Origin: Desulfobulbaceae bacterium
GTDB lineage: Bacteria > Desulfobacterota > Desulfobulbia > Desulfobulbales > Desulfobulbaceae
Reading direction: 5' to 3'
Length of the DNA stretch: 44,769 nucleotides
Assembly (NCBI GenBank): GCA_003508005.1
Contig: DNUE01000018.1
Span: forward strand, 43,940 to 88,708
The notes below the pieces were generated by a model that saw only the letters and a program-made list of their open reading frames with translations, had not been told where the DNA came from and searched no databases. The stretch's first letter is position 1; each line of letters opens with the position of its first letter. Positions 33,381-41,703 of the stretch are shown in pieces. Both the position numbers and the translations under genes were made by a program.

Positions 33381-33457
33381 TGCACTAATACAAATTTCCT
33401 TCAACCTTCGTAACGTTGCTAGCCAAACAGACGATTGGAACGAGAGAGGAGAGAGCA

Positions 33458-33895
33458 ATGTTGAAAATACTTACCGCATTCCTTGTGCTGAACTTTATTT
33501 ATTCTCCCGCATTTGCTGCCTGGGAGGATGATTTTCAGAATCTGTACAGGGAAAAGGGGATCGACGAGGCCGTGCTCAGCGCCCTTGCGGATGGGGCAAA
33601 TCCGGACCAGATTATCAGGGTTGCCTTGCCCCTTGCAGGCTTGACTCAAGAGATGCTGATCAAGGCCTTGTTTTGCGCATTGCCCCAACCTGATGACATC
33701 AGGGAGGCGGCCCGGGCGAACGCCATCAGTAACGCCAAGGTCGATGAAGGCTACCAATTGGCCCTGTCGGAGTGTGCCCGGCAGATGGAGGAAAATCTCA
33801 ATTCCGCTGTCATCCTGGAACCCCATTTCCCCAGCGTAGCCCCCTCCGACTCTACCCGCACCACAAATTACGGCAGCCCCTGGAAATTTGAATAA
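33458..33895 (+). CDS. Small secreted protein of the EPS cluster
   Basis: The 145-aa product begins MLKILTAFLVLNFIYSPAFA, a signal peptide with AFA cleavage. The mature part is helical and has two Cys (in KALFCALPQPDD and ALSECARQMEE) that may form a disulfide; the tail is Ser/Thr/Pro rich and probably flexible. The ATG at 33458 follows GAGGAGAG; a frame from 33416 lacks a ribosome site. I do not recognise the family. It is the first gene after the AT-rich promoter region and precedes the outer-membrane barrel gene by 29 bases, so a periplasmic role in polysaccharide export is plausible but unproven. Confidence 0.8.
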   Translation: MLKILTAFLVLNFIYSPAFAAWEDDFQNLYREKGIDEAVLSALADGANPDQIIRVALPLAGLTQEMLIKALFCALPQPDDIREAARANAISNAKVDEGYQLALSECARQMEENLNSAVILEPHFPSVAPSDSTRTTNYGSPWKFE

Positions 33896-33924
33896 TTCTG
33901 TTCAAGAAACTGATAACAGATCAG

Positions 33925-35478
33925 ATGGGGCCTGAGCGCAAACTTTTCTGCCTGGGAATTGCTCTGGGCCTTTTTCTTTATTTGGCTGCAGCGCCGCTTA
34001 CGGCAGTGGCGGATACCGACCTCCCTCTCCCTCGCATGCAGACCGTGCAACTGGGCGAATCAACTTCTGTCCGGGCCTGGCCCCTGGTTATCATCGGCAG
34101 CGATAATCACCCCGCAGCCGGACTGCAGGAAAAGGAAGCCCCGTCTCAAATCGCCAGCATGACAGCTCCTTACCCGGCAAACAAGGAGGAGGTCCCGACA
34201 TCACCCCCAGCCAAACAAAACCCCTCAACCAGCGATCTGTTCGGCCCGCGGGGAGGCTACCTGCACCCGTTCCTCGGCATCCGGGAAGAGTATACGGACA
34301 ACGTCTACAACATCGATGTTGATAAGGTCGAAAATTTTCTCACCACTGTGTCCACCGGTGCCTGGCTCAGCGCACCGCGACTGAAGGAGGTCCCGGCAAG
34401 CATTGCTCCGCACAACGCGGCGGTCGCCGGAATGCGGTACTCGGTTCCGGCCAGTGGTTCTTTTGAACGGTTCCAGACCTACCTGCTGGGGGCGCTTGAT
34501 TACAAAACCTATTCCACCGAGTCGGACCTGGATTATACCGCCTGGCACCTTGAGGGAATGTACCAGCAGAACCTGCCCGCCGGAATTTCCTTCCGGGTCA
34601 GGGACAGGTATACCCGGGACCAGGACCGCTTTGACATAGGCAGTTTTCAGCTACAGGATTTCATTGTTGAACCCGGCGGCATCTCGGTACGCTCGACCCC
34701 TTCGCAGATACGTGACTATATATCCAACCAGGCCATCTTTTCCACTCACCTTGAATTTGGAGAACGTTTTTCCGCGATGTTCAATTTCATCAACTTCTTT
34801 CTCGACTATGAGGATGATAAGGATGAATGGCTGGACCGGACCGATAACTCTCTGGGGCTGACCCTGTCCTATAAGTACAGCCCCAAGACCTCGTTCTTTA
34901 TTGAATATGACCGTGCCGTTATTTCCTACTCCGCGGACACTCCTAATGACAGCCAGGATTCCTTCTTCTTCGGAGGCATCAACTGGCAAGGCTCGGCAAA
35001 GACCTCGCTCATCGCCAAGGGCGGCTATCAGTTGAAACAATACGACATTGAAGACAACGAAGATTCGGACACCTTCACCATGGAGGCGCAGCTGAATTAC
35101 CTGATCACCGACAAGACCAAAATTGGGTTCAGCCTGTACAGGGCAATGGAGGAAACGGACAGCTTGCGGAACCGTGGGATGGTGTCAACGGCGGCGCGGC
35201 TGCGTTATGATCAGCGTATTTCCTACCGCATTCAGGGAGGTATTGAACTTGGATTCGAAGAGAACGATTATGATGGGTTTGACCCGACCGTACCCGTTTT
35301 TCTTCCCGAAGAGGCACGCCTGGACACACGGTATCTGGTGCGGCCGTCACTGCACTACTTCTTCCGGGACTGGCTGGTCGGAGAACTGTCCTATACCTTT
35401 GAAGACCGAAACTCCACTGACACATACTACGATTTCACATCGAATACATTTTTTTTCAGCATAAATGCTGCGTTCTGA
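33925..35478 (+). CDS. Outer-membrane beta-barrel protein, EPS type
   Basis: The 517-aa product has a signal peptide (to about residue 30, TAVADTDLP), then a Pro/Ser-rich linker to about 108. From LHPFLGIREEYTDNVYN onward it shows alternating amphipathic strands typical of BBP2-type barrels of exopolysaccharide clusters, and it ends ...FFFSINAAF with a C-terminal Phe, the outer-membrane assembly signal. Aromatic-rich strand pairs (RFSAMFNFINFFLDYED, KTSFFIEYDRAVISYS, YRIQGGIELGFEENDYDGF) recur about every 40 residues. Proteins of this kind may form the exit channel for the polymer next to a Wza-like exporter without its own outer-membrane anchor. The stop lies just ahead of the Wza-like gene. 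Confidence 0.85.
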   Translation: MGPERKLFCLGIALGLFLYLAAAPLTAVADTDLPLPRMQTVQLGESTSVRAWPLVIIGSDNHPAAGLQEKEAPSQIASMTAPYPANKEEVPTSPPAKQNPSTSDLFGPRGGYLHPFLGIREEYTDNVYNIDVDKVENFLTTVSTGAWLSAPRLKEVPASIAPHNAAVAGMRYSVPASGSFERFQTYLLGALDYKTYSTESDLDYTAWHLEGMYQQNLPAGISFRVRDRYTRDQDRFDIGSFQLQDFIVEPGGISVRSTPSQIRDYISNQAIFSTHLEFGERFSAMFNFINFFLDYEDDKDEWLDRTDNSLGLTLSYKYSPKTSFFIEYDRAVISYSADTPNDSQDSFFFGGINWQGSAKTSLIAKGGYQLKQYDIEDNEDSDTFTMEAQLNYLITDKTKIGFSLYRAMEETDSLRNRGMVSTAARLRYDQRISYRIQGGIELGFEENDYDGFDPTVPVFLPEEARLDTRYLVRPSLHYFFRDWLVGELSYTFEDRNSTDTYYDFTSNTFFFSINAAF

Positions 35479-35521
35479 TTTTCCCTTTGGCAAAGAAGCT
35501 GGCACAGGATACATTACAGGC

Positions 35522-36337
35522 ATGTCCAATCGGTTCGGTTCAATATTTCGCCTGCTCGCCGCATCTTCCATGCTGGGCATGTTCCTGCTGTTTTCATTTT
35601 TCCAGGCAGCCCGGGCTGCCGATTACATCCTCGGTCCCGGCGACGTGATCAAAATCACCGTATATGACAACGATGACCTTCTCACCGTAGCCCGGGTGAG
35701 CGATGACGGCTATATCCTCATGCCCCTGCTCGGCCAGATCAAGGTTGAAGGCCAATCCGTCAATCAGTCGGCACGCCATATCGGCGACCTGCTCGCCGAC
35801 GGCTATCTCGTTAATCCCCAGGTCAATATCTTTGTCCAGGAATTCCGGAGCAAGAAGGCCATCGCCCTCGGCCTGGTCAACAAGCCTGGCCTGATCGAAA
35901 TAAGCGGCCCGGTCACCCTCCTCGAACTCATCTCACAGGCTGGCGGACTCGCGGAGGATTACGGTGAGACCGCGACCATCAAGCGCCAGGGCTCCATCCC
36001 CAATGAGGTCATTCTGGTCGACCTGAAAAAACTCGTGGAGGGAGGCGACCTGAGCCAGAACATTGCCATCCAGGGCGGCGACACCGTCTACGTGGGCAAG
36101 GCTGGCATGTGCTATGTCACCGGCGAGGTGAAGACCCCCAATGCGTACAAATGCAGCGACAACATCAGCGTGCTGAAGATAATCACTCTGGCGGGCGGCT
36201 TTACCGGCAAAGCAGCCAAGTCCAAGGTCAGGGTGGTGCGGAAGGTGAACGGCGAGGAAACCCTCTTTGAAAACGTGGAGATGGATATGCCGCTCCAGCC
36301 CGACGATGTGATCATCGTGCCGGAAAGTTTTTTTTGA
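35522..36337 (+). CDS. Wza-like polysaccharide export protein
   Basis: The 271-aa product has a long signal peptide (SSMLGMFLLFSFFQAARA), then the Poly_export domain starting ADYILGPGDVIKITVYDND and GYILMPLLGQIKVEG, followed by two SLBB domains (around 118-175 and 200-262, with GLVNKPGLIEI and CYVTGEVKTPNAYKC). No lipobox Cys is present, so it is not a lipoprotein like E. coli Wza and is shorter. It would form the periplasmic part of the export conduit. An alternative start at 35465 overlaps the barrel gene by 14 bases but lacks a ribosome site and would bury the signal peptide. Confidence 0.9.
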   Translation: MSNRFGSIFRLLAASSMLGMFLLFSFFQAARAADYILGPGDVIKITVYDNDDLLTVARVSDDGYILMPLLGQIKVEGQSVNQSARHIGDLLADGYLVNPQVNIFVQEFRSKKAIALGLVNKPGLIEISGPVTLLELISQAGGLAEDYGETATIKRQGSIPNEVILVDLKKLVEGGDLSQNIAIQGGDTVYVGKAGMCYVTGEVKTPNAYKCSDNISVLKIITLAGGFTGKAAKSKVRVVRKVNGEETLFENVEMDMPLQPDDVIIVPESFF

Positions 36338-36383
36338 CGGCCACGGTCATGATCTTCTCGCAGCCCAATCAAGGTAACTGCCT

Positions 36384-38630
36384 GTGAATTCGCCCGAGTA
36401 CCCCTTTTCCCCGCAGCCCGTCGACCCCTTTGCCCCGGATCAGGGGCTGACCCTGCGCGATTACCTGCAGATATTGAACAAACGAAGGATGACCGTCCTG
36501 ACCGTGTTCTGCATCGTCTTCACCGTTTCGGTCATCCTGGGCATGAAAAAGGATGCCCCTCTCTATACCTCGGTTTCCACCATCCTCATGGAACGAAACC
36601 TCATCAACAGCAACGCGGGGCTGGGCATGTTCTACGTGTGGGATCCGGAGTTCCTGCCCACCCAGACGGAGATCATCAAGAGCAAAAAGGTTGCCCAGCG
36701 TGTGGTTGACCAACTTGAACTGGGCACCAAGTACTACAACCATTTTTTCCCCAAGCAGAATCAGGATGACTCCTGGCTGACAAACCTGATCAAACTCCCT
36801 GGAAAAATTTTCACTTCCGTCTTTCATCACGCCCCGAATGACGGGCAGAATACAGGGGACCCGAAGCCGGCAAGCGAACAGAGGACCAGGGATATCATAG
36901 CCGACATGGTCAGGACCAGCATTGAACTTGAGCCGGTCAAGGAAACCAGGGTCGTCAACATCAAGTATACGGACGCCAATCCTACGGTGGCGAAGATGGT
37001 CAATGACGCCCTGGTCAAGGCCTACATTGACGAGACCCTGGACATCAAGCTGAACAGCACCCAGCAGTCCCTGCGCTGGATGACCAGCAAGGCAGACCAG
37101 GAACGCAAGAAGCTCGAAGAGGCCGAGGGCAATCTGCAGAAATACATGCGGGAGCATAACCTGGTCACCCTGGAAGACCGATTGGCGGTGTATCCGGAAA
37201 AGCTCACCCAGTTCAGCACCGAGCTGTCCACCGCCGAATCAAAGCGCAAGGAACTGGATGCCATCCATGCGCAGATTGCCCGTTTCGGCATAACCGACCA
37301 GTCCCTGGAAGCCATTCCCATTTTTTCCCAGAATGCCACCCTTCAGTCCCTGCGCGACCAGATCCTGAAGGCGGACCAGCGGATCAAGGAACTGTCCAAA
37401 AAATATGGCGCCAAACACCCCCTGATGATCAAGGCGATGGATGACCGCGAGGTGCTCAGCAAAGAAAAGGCCTCGGAGATCAAGCGCATTACCGAATCCA
37501 TCGCCCAGGACTATGAGCTGGCCAAATCACGGGAGGAAAACCTGCGCGACCTGCTCAATACCACCAAGGAAGAGCTGCTGGATGTGAACGAGCGCTTCAT
37601 CCAGTATTCCATCATGAAGCGGGAGGTCGAGTCCAGCCGGGCCCTGTATGAGGCCCTGACTTCGACCATCAAGAAGGCCAGCGTGACCGAGGAAACGCAG
37701 AACGTCAACATTTGGGTGATGCGCGAGGCCTCGCTGCCCGACAGCCCGTCGAACCAGCGGCCCCGCCGCACCGTGCTCATCGGTTTCATCCTGGCGCTGG
37801 CGGCGGCCGTGGGCCTTGCCCTGCTGGTGGAATATTTCGACAACACCATCAAGACCTCGGATGACATAGAAAAGCGATATCAACTCACCGTGCTCGGCGC
37901 GATTTTCGAGACCAGAAAAAACGAAGCCATCGAACAGGTCATCGAGGAGAACAGCCAATCACCGGCGGCTGAAAGCTACCGGATGATCCGGTCCAGTCTC
38001 CTGCTGTCCTCGGCGGATCACCCGCCCCGCACCATCCTCATCACCAGCATGACCGCCCAGGAGGGAAAGACCTCAACCGCCCTCAATCTCGCCAGGACCA
38101 TGGCGCAGATGGCAAACAAGGTGCTGATCATCGATGCCGACATGCGCAAACCCCGCATCCACTCCCTGCTGAACCTCCCGAACAACACCGGTCTTTCCAC
38201 CTACCTGTCCGGCAATACCGACGAAAAAATTGTCCACAGGGTGCCGGATAAAAATATCTATATCATCCCTTCCGGGCCCATCCCGCCCAACCCGGTGGAA
38301 TTGATCAGCTCTCACCGCATGATCATCCTGCTGGAGGACATGGGCAGGGAGTATGACTTCATTTTCATCGATTCCCCGCCCATCATCCACCTGGCGGACG
38401 GGCTCATCCTCAGCACCCTGGTCGACGGCACCGTCCTGGTGGCCAGAGCGGGCAGGGTCACCACCGACATCTTCACGGCTGGCCTCAAAAAACTCAATGA
38501 TTTCAAACCGCACATCCTGGGCGTGGTGCTCAACGGCATGAATGCCCGCCTCACCGGCAGCCATTCCTACTATTACTATCATTACAAGAGCCACTACAGA
38601 GAAGAGGGCCAGCACCCGGAGCAGAGGTGA
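36384..38630 (+). CDS. Wzc-type bacterial tyrosine kinase / chain-length determinant
   Basis: The 748-aa protein has a Wzz-type N-terminal domain with membrane helices near 37-55 and 461-482, a periplasmic coiled-coil region with GNVR-like sequence, and a cytoplasmic BY-kinase domain. Kinase motifs: Walker A TAQEGKTST (557-565), Walker A' IDADMRKP (583-590) and Walker B FIFIDSPP (659-666). The C-terminus has a tyrosine cluster with six Tyr at about 729-738 (SYYYYHYKSHY), the autophosphorylation sites. It controls polymer length and export through cycles of phosphorylation. The GTG start has AAGG upstream. The stop overlaps the phosphatase gene by 4 bases, the usual kinase/phosphatase coupling. 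Confidence 0.94.
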   Translation: MNSPEYPFSPQPVDPFAPDQGLTLRDYLQILNKRRMTVLTVFCIVFTVSVILGMKKDAPLYTSVSTILMERNLINSNAGLGMFYVWDPEFLPTQTEIIKSKKVAQRVVDQLELGTKYYNHFFPKQNQDDSWLTNLIKLPGKIFTSVFHHAPNDGQNTGDPKPASEQRTRDIIADMVRTSIELEPVKETRVVNIKYTDANPTVAKMVNDALVKAYIDETLDIKLNSTQQSLRWMTSKADQERKKLEEAEGNLQKYMREHNLVTLEDRLAVYPEKLTQFSTELSTAESKRKELDAIHAQIARFGITDQSLEAIPIFSQNATLQSLRDQILKADQRIKELSKKYGAKHPLMIKAMDDREVLSKEKASEIKRITESIAQDYELAKSREENLRDLLNTTKEELLDVNERFIQYSIMKREVESSRALYEALTSTIKKASVTEETQNVNIWVMREASLPDSPSNQRPRRTVLIGFILALAAAVGLALLVEYFDNTIKTSDDIEKRYQLTVLGAIFETRKNEAIEQVIEENSQSPAAESYRMIRSSLLLSSADHPPRTILITSMTAQEGKTSTALNLARTMAQMANKVLIIDADMRKPRIHSLLNLPNNTGLSTYLSGNTDEKIVHRVPDKNIYIIPSGPIPPNPVELISSHRMIILLEDMGREYDFIFIDSPPIIHLADGLILSTLVDGTVLVARAGRVTTDIFTAGLKKLNDFKPHILGVVLNGMNARLTGSHSYYYYHYKSHYREEGQHPEQR

Positions 38631-39346
38631 TAGACATCCACTGTCATATCCTGCCCGGAATTGACGATGGTCCGCAGACTCTTGCCACATCACTGGCCAT
38701 GGCGAAGATGGCTGAGCGGGATGGCATCCGCACCCTCATTGCTACCCCGCACACCGACGGCATCAGGGTAAATCGTGTCCGCGTTGAGGCCGCGGTCCAT
38801 GACCTCAACCTTGAACTGCAGCGCCTGAACATGACCCTATCAGTCTGTCCGGGTTATGAGATTCCCTACCACCTTGCCGAGGAGCTGTCTGCCGCCCATA
38901 CCCTGGCCAATAACGGCCGGCATGTGCTCATCGAGTTTCCTCCCATGCATCTGCCGAAAGGCGCCCTGAATACCTTCTTCACCCTCATCGCCGCAGGTCT
39001 GGTCCCGGTCCTTGCCCACCCCGAGCGCAATCTCGGGGTGCTCATAAACCCTGATGTCCTCAAGGAGATGGTGGATAACGGGGTCCTGGTGCAGATTACG
39101 GCGACAAGCATCACCGGCGAACTGGGACCGGACGTCCAGCGCTGTGCCCACCACCTCCTGAAACAGGGATGGGTCCATTTTCTCGCCACTGACTCCCACT
39201 CCCCGACCTTCCGTGAACCGGTGCTCGGCAGGGCAGTGACACTCGCCGCCAGACTAATCGGGCAGGAGAATGCCATGGCGCTCGTGGAACAGAACCCAAG
39301 GCAGATTCTTGCTGCCGCAGAGTCGCTTTCGGCGTCGACGAGCTGA
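38627..39346 (+). CDS. PHP-type protein tyrosine phosphatase, CpsB/CapC family
   Basis: The 239-aa protein starts MIDIHCHILPGIDDGPQ, the metal-binding PHP signature of CpsB/CapC/YwqE phosphatases. Other ligand blocks are ATPHTDG, LAHPERN and LATDSHSPT. It should dephosphorylate the Tyr cluster of the neighbouring Wzc-type kinase. The PHP type is more usual in Firmicutes capsule systems, whereas Gram-negative clusters often use the low-molecular-weight Wzb type; many deltaproteobacteria also have it. The GTG start (38627) overlaps the kinase stop as GTGA, with GGAG five bases upstream. Confidence 0.93.
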   Translation: MIDIHCHILPGIDDGPQTLATSLAMAKMAERDGIRTLIATPHTDGIRVNRVRVEAAVHDLNLELQRLNMTLSVCPGYEIPYHLAEELSAAHTLANNGRHVLIEFPPMHLPKGALNTFFTLIAAGLVPVLAHPERNLGVLINPDVLKEMVDNGVLVQITATSITGELGPDVQRCAHHLLKQGWVHFLATDSHSPTFREPVLGRAVTLAARLIGQENAMALVEQNPRQILAAAESLSASTS

Positions 39347-39356
39347 CCGAACCGTC

Positions 39357-41702
39357 ATGCTGCCGCTGTCATTCGGTCTCTTCCTCTTTCTCCTGATCTT
39401 TGCCCCCCTCGCCTTTGGCACGGTGGAGACCTGGTCCTGGGCGATCGTGCAGCTCTCTGTTTCTCTCTCCGCTTTACTCCTCGCCATCTCCCTGTTCAGA
39501 CAAAACAGTTCATATCTTCGTGTTCCTGGCAGCCTGCCGCTCTTTCTGCTCTCTGCCTGGACCCTGTTCCAGCTCCTTCCTTTGCCGGCCGCTGTGGTCC
39601 GAACCTTGTCCCCAACGACCTTCGAGATGTACCGTCCCCTCCTGGAAGTCGACCCTTCTCTCAGCTGGCTCCCGCTCACCCTGCACCCGAAGGCCACCCT
39701 CCTTGCCTTCTGCCGGTGGACCGCCTTCGCTCTCTTCTACCTGCTCACCGTACAGCATCTAAGCGAGGCACGCCGCTTAAGACTAACCGTGGTCATCGTA
39801 ACGGTCTTCAGTTCACTGCTGGCCGTGGAGTCGATTCTCCAGAAACTCACCTCGCCGGACGCAATCTACTGGTTCCGGGCCGCGCCGGCCAGCGCCTCGC
39901 CGATCGGCCCCTGGGTCTACAGCAACCAGTTTGCCGGTTTCATGGAGATGGTCTTTCCCCTGGTCATTGCCCTTTTTCTCTTCTCCCGGCCCCAGGTTCA
40001 GTACGAAAAAACACTCAAGGACAAGGTGATCGCCCTGTTCACGTTGCCGGGTGCGAACCGCTACCTTCTCCTCGGAACAGGGGCAGTCCTCATCGCGGTG
40101 GCCATCCTGCTCAGCCTTTCCCGGGGCGGGATCATCACCCTGTGCCTCGCCTTTCTCTTCATTGCCTTTCTCTCCACACGGATCACGCCCGATCGCCAGG
40201 TCAGGTGGGGCATTGTGATCAGCGTTTCCGTAATCCTGATAATCTCCTGGTTCGGCTGGCAGCCGATCATGACCGAGTTCGATAGCCTGTGGGGCGTGGA
40301 CGGGTTGAATACCAGCGGCAGGCTGACCCTGTTCCTGGACGGCATGAAGATCTTTGGAGATTTTCCGCTGACCGGCACCGGGATCGGAACCTTCCAGGAT
40401 GTATACCCGGCCTACCAGAGTATGCCCGGCGATACAGTCTATGACCATGCACACAATGACTACCTGGAACTGCTCACCGACGGAGGGCTGATCGGTTTTG
40501 TTCTGGGGGGTTGGTTTGTCCTGTCGGTTATGGTGAGTGTCATCAGCACCCTTCTCCGGCGCAGGGAGCCATACTCCATCCTGATCACCAGCGGCGCGCT
40601 GACCGGGCTGCTTGCCCTGCTCCTGCATTGCTTCATTGATTTTCAGCTGGTCAGCGGCGCAAACGGCCTCTACTTCTTCTTTTTATGCGGCCTGGCGGTG
40701 GCCGGGGCCAATACCAGGCTGCACTACCAGACCCGATCCACCTATCTTCAGCAACAACCAGCCGCAGCTCTTCGAATGCCTGCTGTCTTTGCCCTGATTC
40801 TGCTGTTTTCTTCCGCCTGGCTCTTTGCGGGGGGACTCAGGGCCAGCCATGCAGTGCGCAACCTCCACCCCATCTACCTGAACCCTCACCTGCCTCTTCC
40901 GCGCCTGCAGAATATCCATGCGCAGCTTTCCAGAGCGGCCAATCTCGACCCGCTGGAAGCAGGGTACAGGCTGCGGATGGGGCAGGTGTCCAGCTTCATG
41001 CAGGAAAAAGAACAGGCAAGGAAGGAATATCTGCAGGCATGCCAGCGCACCCCCATGGCCGGGGCCTGTATCCAGCAGCTCGGCCTGGCCCTGGCCGATG
41101 CTGACCCGAACCTGCAGGATATGCTCCTTGCCGCCGGGCTGGAAAGAGAACCCCTGATCCCTGAGCGGTATTTACTCTACAGCAGGTGGCTGCTCGCTGC
41201 CGGCAAGCGGGAGCAGGCCATCGCGGTACTGAACCGGGCCGTCCTTGCCGTTCCCGAAGGCATGCCGAAAATCACCCGCTTTCTTGTGGAGCAGAATTTC
41301 AGCCCCGAGGAACTGCAGCAGATCCTGCCCAGGAAGACTTATTGCTGGTTTGAACTGGGCAGGATCATGGAGACGCTGAACCGCCCTGATGCCGCGACAA
41401 GATATTACCTTGAGGCCCTGGAGTATCTGGATAATGGTGGGGCTGTTCCCGAATATTTCCGCCGCCCCTATGAGCTCTACCGGCGCCTGCAGCAAAAGGA
41501 ACAGGCCCTGGCCATCCTGCGCCGGGGTATCGACGCCCTCCCGGACAACACCTGGTTCAGAATACAGCTGGGCGACCATTATGCCAGGGAGGGAATTCAC
41601 TATCGGGCAAGGGAGGAATACTTGCAGGCACTGCGCAGCGATCCGGACAACCGGGAACTCAATAAAAAAATTGAGGCCCTGGATAAGACGGAGAGGGAGT
41701 AA
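39357..41702 (+). CDS. O-antigen ligase/polymerase family protein with TPR-like C-terminus
   Basis: The 781-aa product has about 12 membrane helices in the first 500 residues, with the O-antigen ligase signature region around LSLSRGGIITL and a large periplasmic loop containing GTGIGTFQDVYPAYQ and YDHAHNDYLELLTDGG; the H-N-D-Y-L block is the catalytic landmark of Wzy_C/WaaL-like enzymes. Residues about 520-781 are helical repeats (EKEQARKEYLQACQRTP, YYLEALEYLDNGG, ARQEYLQALRSDPDN-like) of TPR type. It should polymerise or ligate the exported polysaccharide. The start at 39357 is 10 bases after the phosphatase stop; an upstream ATG at 39270 has a ribosome site but yields a basic, unrelated N-terminus. 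The stop is one base from the stop of convergent trmFO. Confidence 0.87.
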   Translation: MLPLSFGLFLFLLIFAPLAFGTVETWSWAIVQLSVSLSALLLAISLFRQNSSYLRVPGSLPLFLLSAWTLFQLLPLPAAVVRTLSPTTFEMYRPLLEVDPSLSWLPLTLHPKATLLAFCRWTAFALFYLLTVQHLSEARRLRLTVVIVTVFSSLLAVESILQKLTSPDAIYWFRAAPASASPIGPWVYSNQFAGFMEMVFPLVIALFLFSRPQVQYEKTLKDKVIALFTLPGANRYLLLGTGAVLIAVAILLSLSRGGIITLCLAFLFIAFLSTRITPDRQVRWGIVISVSVILIISWFGWQPIMTEFDSLWGVDGLNTSGRLTLFLDGMKIFGDFPLTGTGIGTFQDVYPAYQSMPGDTVYDHAHNDYLELLTDGGLIGFVLGGWFVLSVMVSVISTLLRRREPYSILITSGALTGLLALLLHCFIDFQLVSGANGLYFFFLCGLAVAGANTRLHYQTRSTYLQQQPAAALRMPAVFALILLFSSAWLFAGGLRASHAVRNLHPIYLNPHLPLPRLQNIHAQLSRAANLDPLEAGYRLRMGQVSSFMQEKEQARKEYLQACQRTPMAGACIQQLGLALADADPNLQDMLLAAGLEREPLIPERYLLYSRWLLAAGKREQAIAVLNRAVLAVPEGMPKITRFLVEQNFSPEELQQILPRKTYCWFELGRIMETLNRPDAATRYYLEALEYLDNGGAVPEYFRRPYELYRRLQQKEQALAILRRGIDALPDNTWFRIQLGDHYAREGIHYRAREEYLQALRSDPDNRELNKKIEALDKTERE

Positions 41703-41703
41703 A

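Larger units (their letters stand above)
33019..33457. other. AT-rich divergent regulatory region ahead of the EPS cluster
   Basis: This 440-base gap is unusually AT-rich from about 33225 to 33410, unlike the GC-rich genes around it. It contains a near-consensus promoter (33235-33262), a 10-bp inverted repeat (33342-33380) and a Fur-box-like AATAAT/ATTATT stretch at 33244-33262. No gene is apparent. Confidence 0.6.
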
